Source: a virus. Taken from it: a stretch of DNA of 23,680 nt. The translations under genes and the position numbers were made by a program. The stretch covers positions 1 through 23,680 of IMG/VR virus record IMGVR_UViG_3300030107_001975; one strand, written 5' to 3'. The notes under the pieces were generated by a model. That model was not told the origin of the DNA. It did no database searches and saw only the letters and a list, made by a program, of their open reading frames with translations. Of this stretch, positions 16,749 to 21,735 are shown piece after piece (the first letter of the stretch is position 1; every line of letters starts with the position of its first letter).

Positions 16749-17386
16749 GTAATATAAAACTTAAGCAATCAGGCGGATCAGGAGACATAACATTAAAAGC
16801 AGCATCTTCTGGATCTAATGCAGTCGAACTAACATTGCCAAATGCAATAGGTAGTAACGATCAAATTTTAAAACTAGGTAGTGTGAGTGGTCAAACAGGT
16901 ACTCTTTCTTGGGGAGCTCAAACAGCTGCAGCTACTAACACTCCAGCTTTTTCAGTACATAAAGGAGGAGGTTCAGGTTCAAATCAAAGTATTCCTACTT
17001 ACACTGGCGCAAGCGATACAACTAAAGTTACTTGGTCTCACGAATATTTAGATACTGATAACAATTTTGCAAGTGATAAATTTACACCTACTTCAGCTGG
17101 TTATTATTGGTTTAATATCAATTTATTAATGAATTATGGTCAAGCACAAGATGAATATGCAACTATCTTTGTATATAAAAATGGTAGCAGTATTTTTGAA
17201 GCTAGATCAATAGAAGGTGTAGGTGATATGTCTCAATCTCTAAAAGCCAATTTCATGGTTGAAGCTAATGGCTCAGGTGATTACTTCGAAATATATGTTA
17301 ATCAATTCAGTGGCGTAGCTGCAAATATTGATAAAAATAACACGTGTACTTGGTGGAATGGTTTCAAGCTTATAGGGTTATCATAA
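16745..17386 (+). CDS. Short tail fibre with C1q-like C-terminal domain
   Basis: Residues 1 to ~58 form a fibre lead (NIKLKQSGGSGDITLKAASS, LTLPNAIGSNDQILKLG, LSWG). Residues ~68-213 have the order of a C1q/TNF-like jelly roll: PAFSVHKGGG, KVTWSHEYLDTDNNF, KFTPTSAGYYWFNINLLM, ATIFVYKNGSS, then FMVEANGSGDYFEIYVNQ and WWNGFKLIG at the end. The F-P--AG-Y-F, I-KNG and GD-FE-YV-Q elements are the family signature. C1q-like domains are trimeric and often bind ligands, which suits a receptor-binding tip. The gene overlaps the YQRDRA-protein gene before it (ATGA) and the next fibre gene (TAATG). Unlike its neighbours it is not followed by its own YQRDRA gene. Confidence 0.75.
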   Translation: MSNIKLKQSGGSGDITLKAASSGSNAVELTLPNAIGSNDQILKLGSVSGQTGTLSWGAQTAAATNTPAFSVHKGGGSGSNQSIPTYTGASDTTKVTWSHEYLDTDNNFASDKFTPTSAGYYWFNINLLMNYGQAQDEYATIFVYKNGSSIFEARSIEGVGDMSQSLKANFMVEANGSGDYFEIYVNQFSGVAANIDKNNTCTWWNGFKLIGLS

Positions 17387-17934
17387 TGACAAAAGTATTA
17401 AATAACGCTATTAGAGGTTCGAGCGGAACAGCCGATAGTATTCAAATACATGCCTCTGATCAGTCGGTAACTTTTCCAGGTAATGTAACTTGCTCAGGAA
17501 CAGCTACTGGATTTGGTGGAGGTCAAATTCTTCAAGTAGTAGCAGAAGAAGAAGCTAATAGTATTACTAATCCAAGTGGTTACACTACATTCTTTGACTT
17601 AGCTATAACTCCTGTTTCTGCCAGTTCAAAATTCATAGTACATGTTAGTTCATTTTATATGTTAAATGATGGTAGAGAAATACTCATTAGATGTAGGGAT
17701 AGCTCTAGTACCTATGTAGGAGGTATAAGAGAATTTAAGAATGCTTCTGGTGGAGATATAAAAGGTTCGTTTAATACAACATGGTTTATGGATCAATCAT
17801 ATAGTACAGGAAGTGCAACTACTTTTATCGTCGAAGTTGATGATAATGGTAACACAACTAGTATTGGTTCAGGGACAAGTACTTGGAAGTCAACAATGGT
17901 TGTTTATGAAGTAGGGACTGTTAATGATGGATAG
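17386..17934 (+). CDS. Short tail-fibre-like protein (182 aa)
   Basis: I chose the ATG at 17386, which overlaps the previous stop by one base (TAATG), over an upstream in-frame ATG at 17344 that would overlap the C1q-like domain. The lead (TKVLNNAIRGSSGTADSIQI, VTFPGNVTCSGTATGFGGG) is followed by the hinge QILQVV and a beta-rich C-terminal domain of about 130 residues (TTFFDLAITPVSASSKFIVH ... KSTMVVYEVG). The layout equals that of the gene at 15904, so the two are probably paralogous fibres with different tips. The 3' end overlaps the next small gene by 11 bases. Confidence 0.7.
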   Translation: MTKVLNNAIRGSSGTADSIQIHASDQSVTFPGNVTCSGTATGFGGGQILQVVAEEEANSITNPSGYTTFFDLAITPVSASSKFIVHVSSFYMLNDGREILIRCRDSSSTYVGGIREFKNASGGDIKGSFNTTWFMDQSYSTGSATTFIVEVDDNGNTTSIGSGTSTWKSTMVVYEVGTVNDG

Positions 17935-18217
17935 TGAAGCAATTATTAAAGCCTACCCACAAGTGGTAGCAATTTATGAAAAGAAAGGTTGTTTCGACGC
18001 CTCTGGTAATCAAGTAACTATTGAAGATAGTAAGGTTACAGAAGCTAGAACAACCTTAGATGCTGAATATGCAGCAGCAAAATACCAAAGAGATAGAGCT
18101 GTAGCTTATGATCCAATTAAAGAACAATTAGATCAGCTCTACTGGGACAAAAAGAATGGTACTAACAAATGGGTCGAAGCCATTGACAAAGTAAAATCAG
18201 ACAATCCTAAACCATAA
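17924..18217 (+). CDS. YQRDRA-motif small protein, copy 2
   Basis: This 97-residue paralogue (two adjacent ATG codons at 17924 and 17927) reads SEAIIKAYPQVVAIYEKKG, then KYQRDRAVAYDPIKEQLDQL, YWDKKNGTNKW and the end VKSDNPKP. It is closely similar to the product at 19128 over the full length, but to that at 16446 only in the C-terminal half. The short AIIKAYP start resembles the start of XkdW-like tail proteins. It begins inside the end of one fibre-like gene and ends on the start of the next (TAATG at 18215-18219), so each fibre-YQRDRA pair looks like a unit. The function is not proven; an accessory or assembly role for the fibre before it is the likely reading. Confidence 0.7.
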   Translation: MMDSEAIIKAYPQVVAIYEKKGCFDASGNQVTIEDSKVTEARTTLDAEYAAAKYQRDRAVAYDPIKEQLDQLYWDKKNGTNKWVEAIDKVKSDNPKP

Positions 18218-19131
18218 TGGCATTAACACAAGTAAAAACTGCTGGTATAGCTAATGATGCTGTAACAGGAGCTAAGATCGCAGATGATCAAATAAATTCG
18301 GAACATTATGTAGACGGTTCTATAGATAATGCCCATGTTGCAGACGATCAGATAAATTCTGAGCACTATCATGCTGGAAGTATAGACCATGAACATTTAG
18401 CAACTGATATTATAGATGGGGATAATATAGCAGATAATGCTATTGATTCTGAGCACTACACAGATGGTTCTATAGATAATGAACATTTAGCTGACAACGC
18501 TGTTGATCTAGCTGAAATGGCTCATGGTACTCAAGGTGATGTACTTTATTATGGATCTGGTGGGGCTCCTACACGTTTAGGTGCTGGTACTAGTGGCCAG
18601 TTTTTGAAGACACAAGGTGGCAGTGCAAACCCAGTATGGGCAGCAGCAGGTGGAGGTAAAATTGTTGATGTAAAACAAACAGTTAGACATGCTGCAAGTT
18701 CATTTGACCTAACTTCACATACTTCTTCATCTGGTCAGATGTCAACAACTCATACAGTTGCTAATTCTGCTAATAAACTTTTAATAATAGCGTCTGTAAA
18801 TATTTCTGTTGGTATAGAGAGTAAAGTTTACATAGACCTTGCTGTAGATGATGCAATAACTACTTTTATTGGTGATGCTGCGGGTTCGGCAACTAGAGTT
18901 GGTGTTTCAGGATGGATTACAGGAAACACAGCTATGGAAAATTTAGTAGGTGTATGGTTATATACCCCTGGTGATGCTTCAAGTCATACCTATGCAGTTA
19001 AACTAGGACAAGGTAGTGGTGAAGCTAGTTCAAAATGGACTCATATCAATAGAGATGATACAAGTACAAATCATGTTGACTTTGAAAGAGCTGTATCAAC
19101 ATTAACTTTAATTGAGGTAGATGGAACATGA
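18217..19131 (+). CDS. Tail-fibre-like protein with SEHY-DGSID repeats (304 aa)
   Basis: The N-terminal ~100 residues consist of tandem ~21-residue repeats, IADDQINSEHYVDGSIDNAH and variants, then a GTSGQFLKTQGG connector typical of fibre shafts. After the hinge GGGKIVDV comes a C-terminal beta-rich domain of ~150 residues (FDLTSHTSSSGQMSTTHTV, KLLIIASVNIS, HTYAVKLGQGSGE, TLTLIEVDGT). The SEHY repeat also occurs in the large fibre near 13735-13770, so shaft modules are shared. The Asp/His-rich repeats could bind metal ions along the shaft. The end overlaps the third YQRDRA gene by four bases (ATGA). Confidence 0.75.
   Translation: MALTQVKTAGIANDAVTGAKIADDQINSEHYVDGSIDNAHVADDQINSEHYHAGSIDHEHLATDIIDGDNIADNAIDSEHYTDGSIDNEHLADNAVDLAEMAHGTQGDVLYYGSGGAPTRLGAGTSGQFLKTQGGSANPVWAAAGGGKIVDVKQTVRHAASSFDLTSHTSSSGQMSTTHTVANSANKLLIIASVNISVGIESKVYIDLAVDDAITTFIGDAAGSATRVGVSGWITGNTAMENLVGVWLYTPGDASSHTYAVKLGQGSGEASSKWTHINRDDTSTNHVDFERAVSTLTLIEVDGT
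18277..18519 (+). repeat. Tandem ~63-base repeats in fibre gene (SEHY-DGSIDN-H units)
   Basis: Three to four units encode IADDQINSEHYVDGSIDNAHV, ADDQINSEHYHAGSIDHEHL, IADNAIDSEHYTDGSIDNEHL and a decayed ADNAVDLAEM end. A short insertion (ATDIIDGDN) separates the second and third units. Such repeats favour length change by slippage or recombination. Confidence 0.8.
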
Positions 19132-19424
19132 TATTAGATTTTCACGCAATTATTAGAGCTTATCCTAATGCAACCATTGTTGATGAGGAAACAGGTGTTT
19201 TCGATAAGGATAACAACAAAATCAATTTAGATCAATCTAAAATTGATGAAGCTAGAGCTGCTATTGATAAAGAAGCCGATGATACTAAGTATCAAAGAGA
19301 TAGAGCAACTGCTTATCCTAGTTTGGCAGATCAATTAGATATGCAATATTGGGATCAAGTCAACGGAACTACTAAATGGAAAGAAGCTGTTGCAAAAGTA
19401 AAATCTGACAATCCGAAACCATGA
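19128..19424 (+). CDS. YQRDRA-motif small protein, copy 3
   Basis: This 98-residue protein is the close paralogue of the one at 17924: DFHAIIRAYPNATIVDEETG with a GVFDKDNNKI turn, then KYQRDRATAYPSLADQLDMQ, YWDQVNGTTKW and the end VKSDNPKP. It overlaps the fibre-like gene before it and the mini-gene after it, both as ATGA. The N-terminal part (AIIRAYPN, FD--N--I) resembles XkdW-like proteins. Three paralogues in 3 kb, each directly after a fibre-like gene, point to a fibre-linked accessory job. Confidence 0.72.
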   Translation: MILDFHAIIRAYPNATIVDEETGVFDKDNNKINLDQSKIDEARAAIDKEADDTKYQRDRATAYPSLADQLDMQYWDQVNGTTKWKEAVAKVKSDNPKP

Positions 19425-19510
19425 GTATTCCTAAAGATCCATTAAATCGAGAGTATAAGGAATACCTAGAATGGGTAGCAGCAGGTAATACTCCAGAAGC
19501 CGCTGACTAA
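19421..19510 (+). CDS. 29-residue mini-protein (EYKEYLEWVAAGNTPEAAD)
   Basis: A 30-codon frame starts in an ATGA overlap with the previous stop and ends in a TAATG overlap with the next start. The product is MSIPKDPLN followed by REYKEYLEWVAAGNTPEAAD. I recall this EY-EYL-WVA-GNTP-AD pattern at the C-terminal ends of fibre or accessory proteins in marine phages. The overlaps at both ends and the recognisable motif support real translation in spite of the size. It may be a detached tail of a fibre-accessory protein. Confidence 0.6.
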   Translation: MSIPKDPLNREYKEYLEWVAAGNTPEAAD

Positions 19511-19905
19511 TGGAAATACCCTCCGCTAACCTACCCAAGGCTCTAGACATCCCTCAGATGTACCTGAGACAGCCTACAGCAGACGTTCCAGCCTTCCGCC
19601 CCATCGTTGTACCCCCAGCTGATTTAGAGCGCCCTGAGGAGACACAGGCGGAGGAGAAGGAAGAGAAAACAGAGACACCCGAACAACCCACCTTAAAGAT
19701 ACCGGTCATTGACATACAGATGCCCATACCGGAAACAGCGGTGGTAGTGACTGCTGTGACAACAGCTGTTATTGCAGTAACAACTACAACTGTTACTCAA
19801 TCCTTATTTGAACCTATTAAAAAGAAAGTTCAAAAGCAACTACAAGCTAAAGTCAATAAATGGAAGGAAAACCGGAAGAAAAAAAATCAATCCTCGGAAA
19901 GCTGA
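19510..19905 (+). CDS. Proline-rich protein with one membrane segment (cyanophage-type, unknown function)
   Basis: This 131-residue protein starts MEIPSANLPKALDIPQMYLR, a start I remember from marine cyanophage hypothetical proteins. Residues 1-75 are proline- and glutamate-rich. Residues ~77-98 (ETAVVVTAVTTAVIAVTTTT) form a membrane segment or a strongly hydrophobic Val/Thr/Ala stretch. Residues 100-131 are a basic, probably helical tail (KKKVQKQLQAKVNKWKENR). Base composition is strikingly GC-rich: 36 of 60 bases in 19561-19620, against 14 of 60 in 17101-17160. It overlaps the next gene by 46 bases in another frame. The role is unknown; its position before the holin-like gene suggests an envelope-related function or a virion-linked one. 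Confidence 0.72.
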   Translation: MEIPSANLPKALDIPQMYLRQPTADVPAFRPIVVPPADLERPEETQAEEKEEKTETPEQPTLKIPVIDIQMPIPETAVVVTAVTTAVIAVTTTTVTQSLFEPIKKKVQKQLQAKVNKWKENRKKKNQSSES

Positions 19906-20165
19906 AAGATGCTGCAGAGGATCAAGAACACCAAATCCAGATCCTTGGAACATTCGTCAGACTTGGCGTGGTTGTTTGGAGCGGATTCATAATAACAATG
20001 AATTACGTGGAAATACCTATGGTTAAGAAATCTGGTAACTCAGATATCACGTTCGTGGCAAGTGTGTTTACGGGCGCATTGGCCACTTTTGGCTTGACCA
20101 CTGGTAATTCTAAAGGTAAAGGACCTGTAAACTGCCCTATGGCAACTAAAAAGAAGGAAGAATGA
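19860..20165 (+). CDS. Holin-like small membrane protein (two predicted helices)
   Basis: This 101-residue protein has a charged N-terminus (EGKPEEKKSILGKLKDAAED), two likely membrane helices at about residues 28-47 (ILGTFVRLGVVVWSGFIITM) and 62-82 (DITFVASVFTGALATFGLTT), and a basic C-terminal tail. This layout suits a class II holin, and the place between the fibres and the small terminase is that of T7 gene 17.5. I know no motif that proves holin function; a similar gene of unknown role occurs in marine cyanophages. No endolysin gene is in the window. The start lies inside the previous gene, and its stop overlaps the next start (ATGA at 20162-20165). Confidence 0.6.
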   Translation: MEGKPEEKKSILGKLKDAAEDQEHQIQILGTFVRLGVVVWSGFIITMNYVEIPMVKKSGNSDITFVASVFTGALATFGLTTGNSKGKGPVNCPMATKKKEE

Positions 20166-20533
20166 AGAAATGGCTTTTCCTCTTCCTACTGTTATCCCCC
20201 TCGGTAGCAAGAGCAGAGTTAGTCACCCCACAATTCACACAGGGGTCGATGAACTCGACAACAACAACGACTCAAGAGATCGTGGAGGATATAACCATCA
20301 CGACTTATGGGTCCGCATTAAACAAATGGTCTGGGGACAACATAACCCATACCTCAACAACGTCAGGCGGGATAGCGGATTCCGATTCGGTATTCAACAT
20401 GACAACAGCTGGAAGCGACTTTACACTAGAAATAGTAACAAGAGCAGCCAGTCAGGTACTGGAAGTAACAGAAATCGAAAGAGAAATCGATACCTCCTCT
20501 ACTACGGTATCATTATCAGTATTCTCGCAATAG
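20162..20533 (+). CDS. Exported protein with signal peptide (123 aa), Thr/Ser-rich
   Basis: The N-terminus is a clear Sec signal: MKKWLFLFLLLSPSVARAEL, with positive start, hydrophobic core and cleavage expected after ARA at residue 18. The mature part is Thr/Ser-rich and beta-like (LVTPQFTQGSMNSTTTTTQE, DITITTYGS, LEIVTRAASQVLEV) and ends SLSVFSQ. I recall the LVTPQFTQGSM start in marine cyanophages as an uncharacterised protein. There is no lipobox cysteine, so it is not an Rz1-like lipoprotein. AAGGAAG at 20154-20160 lies close to this ATG. The whole gene is overlapped by an open frame that continues into the next exported protein, which makes the region unusual. Confidence 0.78.
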   Translation: MKKWLFLFLLLSPSVARAELVTPQFTQGSMNSTTTTTQEIVEDITITTYGSALNKWSGDNITHTSTTSGGIADSDSVFNMTTAGSDFTLEIVTRAASQVLEVTEIEREIDTSSTTVSLSVFSQ

Positions 20534-21081
20534 GAACCCCAAGTTATGCTGAAGAGGGAGAAACCAACAATACTTCAAACCCTGTGGCAGCGGCTACAGG
20601 AAACGTTACAAATCAAGCCGTCCAATTTCAGAACAATGGAGCCCCAAGTCGTCAGATTATCGGGCCGAATATAAGCTGTAATGGCGCAACGATGACGTTC
20701 AGCCCATTTTATATGGGCAATCATACCACTCCTTATGATGACACTATGACTCAACAGAGTTATACTGTTGCTGAGAACTGGGGTGGGCAATTGAATTTCA
20801 TGGTACCCCTTGATGGCTCTCTTGTGGAACGCTGTAAAGAAGCAGCTTCTAGACAGATAGCTAAGATGAAACTTGACTATGAACTAGTCAGAGTTAAAAA
20901 TTGTGCAGAATTACAGCAGAAAGGGTTTATGATACGTCCTAACACACGTGTATATCATATGTGTTCAGATGTTATACCTATTTCTGCATTTAAAAAACAA
21001 GTAGCAGCAGCGCAAGCCAAGCTACTACCCCCACCACCACCTAAAAAGTGGTATCAAAAACTCAACCCCCTAAACAAATGA
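20326..21081 (+). CDS. Second exported protein; start codon uncertain
   Basis: The frame is open from 20131 to the TGA at 21079-21081. A typical signal peptide is encoded at about 20470-20550: RKRNR, then YLLYYGIIISILAIG, with cleavage after SYA. The mature part (NPVAAATGNVTNQAVQFQNN, ISCNGATMTFSPFYMGNHT, ENWGGQLNFMVPLDGS, MKLDYELVRVKNCAEL, TRVYHMCSDV) has four cysteines suited to disulphides and a proline-rich, basic end (LLPPPPPKKW). I recall relatives in marine cyanophages. No ATG, GTG or TTG stands just before the signal peptide. The listed start is the nearest upstream ATG, which adds ~50 residues; ATG 20170 is also in frame, and GTG 20584 would remove the signal. Start confidence is low, gene confidence high. 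Confidence 0.72.
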   Translation: MVWGQHNPYLNNVRRDSGFRFGIQHDNSWKRLYTRNSNKSSQSGTGSNRNRKRNRYLLYYGIIISILAIGTPSYAEEGETNNTSNPVAAATGNVTNQAVQFQNNGAPSRQIIGPNISCNGATMTFSPFYMGNHTTPYDDTMTQQSYTVAENWGGQLNFMVPLDGSLVERCKEAASRQIAKMKLDYELVRVKNCAELQQKGFMIRPNTRVYHMCSDVIPISAFKKQVAAAQAKLLPPPPPKKWYQKLNPLNK

Positions 21082-21233
21082 TCGTATTAATCAAGCCCAT
21101 TCTATTCGCCTTCTTGAAATCAGATTCAGTTAAGCAACTTGTAGTTGATCTACTTACTGCTTATGTAAAGAGAACTGATAACAAACTAGACGATCAAGCA
21201 CTAGAAATTGTAAAAGAAAAACTATTCAGTTAA
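21078..21233 (+). CDS. Small protein of unknown function (51 aa)
   Basis: I use the ATG at 21078, which overlaps the previous stop as ATGA. An ATG at 21048 is in the same frame but lies inside the end of the previous gene. The product is MIVLIKPILFAFLKSDSVKQ, then LVVDLLTAYVKRTDNKLDDQ and a short helical end. The first ~14 residues are hydrophobic but too short for a sure membrane helix; the rest reads as amphipathic helix. I recall similar small proteins in marine phages, of unknown role. Its stop directly abuts the start of the small terminase gene, so the two are probably co-translated. Confidence 0.65.
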   Translation: MIVLIKPILFAFLKSDSVKQLVVDLLTAYVKRTDNKLDDQALEIVKEKLFS

Positions 21234-21476
21234 ATGGCTAAAGCCACAGAACAACAGTTCAATGAGTTACATAACCTCGTCACTTCTGAATTTCTTAAAA
21301 GAGTTAAGAGTGGTGAGGCTAGTACTCAGGACTTAAAAGCAGCCTGTGATTGGCTGAAAATAAACGATATAAGTGGTGTCGCATATGACGGTAACCCCTT
21401 AGATAAGTTAAACCGTATTATGCCAAAAGTTGACCCTGAACTCGTCAATCGGAGGTTATATGGCAAAACCAGGTAG
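21234..21476 (+). CDS. terS: Small terminase subunit, T7 gp18-like
   Basis: This 80-residue protein is in the size range of T7 gp18 (89 residues). It begins with a helical part (TEQQFNELHNLVTSEFLKRV), then SGEASTQDLKAACDWLKIND, which looks like a helix-turn-helix-type DNA-recognition layout seen in small terminases, and an end of DKLNRIMPKVDPELVNRRLY. In T7 the small subunit binds concatemer DNA and directs the large subunit. Position after the holin-like and exported genes, and upstream of the large subunit, supports the call. Unlike T7, three genes separate it from the large subunit. The product's end overlaps the next gene by 17 bases. Confidence 0.68.
   Translation: MAKATEQQFNELHNLVTSEFLKRVKSGEASTQDLKAACDWLKINDISGVAYDGNPLDKLNRIMPKVDPELVNRRLYGKTR
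21451..21456 (+). promoter_or_regulatory. Ribosome binding site (GGAGGT) for gene at 21460
   Basis: GGAGGT at 21451-21456, inside the small terminase gene, stands four to five bases before the ATG at 21460. It favours that start over an upstream in-frame ATG at 21430. Strong Shine-Dalgarno sequences are rare in this window. Confidence 0.65.
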
Positions 21477-21735
21477 ATACGCAAACGGTGGAAAGAAAAC
21501 CACCGCTAAAAGATGGATGCAAACGGAGAAAGCTAAAAAAATCAGAAGGAATGCTGATAAGTTAAGAAGTTCTTTAAAACGTAAAGGTATTAAAAAACCT
21601 CCTGGTACAGAAGCAGGTCATAATGCTAAAGGCTCTGGTAAACATGGTTGGGAAAAAGTATCTAAAAACCGAGCTGTTGAAACTAAAAATAAAAATAGAA
21701 GTAAGCTTCAATCCAAGAAAAGGAGGAAGGATTGA
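21460..21735 (+). CDS. Small, very basic protein (91 aa), possibly nucleic-acid binding
   Basis: The product begins MAKPGRYANGGKKTTAKRWM and is rich in Lys and Arg throughout, with almost no hydrophobic core. A part near residues 48-80 (GTEAGHNAKGSGKHGW, KNRAVETKNKNRSK) faintly resembles the His-Asn-Arg end of HNH nucleases (the H...GG...N+...NRS pattern), but the usual metal-binding residues are not convincing. The charge suggests DNA or RNA binding. It lies between the small terminase and the AHH-type nuclease, and its stop overlaps the nuclease start (TGATG). A packaging-linked or DNA-condensing role is inference only. Confidence 0.65.
   Translation: MAKPGRYANGGKKTTAKRWMQTEKAKKIRRNADKLRSSLKRKGIKKPPGTEAGHNAKGSGKHGWEKVSKNRAVETKNKNRSKLQSKKRRKD
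21721..21726 (+). promoter_or_regulatory. Ribosome binding site (AGGAGG) for nuclease-like gene
   Basis: AGGAGG at 21721-21726 lies eight bases before the ATG at 21735 and supports that start over a TTG at 21732. It is the best Shine-Dalgarno in the window. Confidence 0.7.

Noticed and set aside
17344-17385. Upstream in-frame ATG at 17344 as the start of the fibre-like gene at 17386
   Set aside because: It would add 14 residues read over the conserved end of the C1q-like domain, whereas the ATG at 17386 forms a TAATG overlap as seen at other junctions here.
19808-20026. Open + strand frame of 72 codons across the end of the proline-rich gene and the start of the holin-like gene
   Set aside because: It is a third frame over a region already explained by two overlapping genes with recognisable products. 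Its own product is Arg/Asn-rich without any family pattern, and it lacks a ribosome binding site.
20162-21081. An Rz/Rz1-like spanin pair encoded by the overlapping exported-protein genes
   Set aside because: Overlapping frames and signal peptides recall spanins, but neither product has a lipobox cysteine after its signal peptide, and neither shows the coiled-coil periplasmic layout of Rz.
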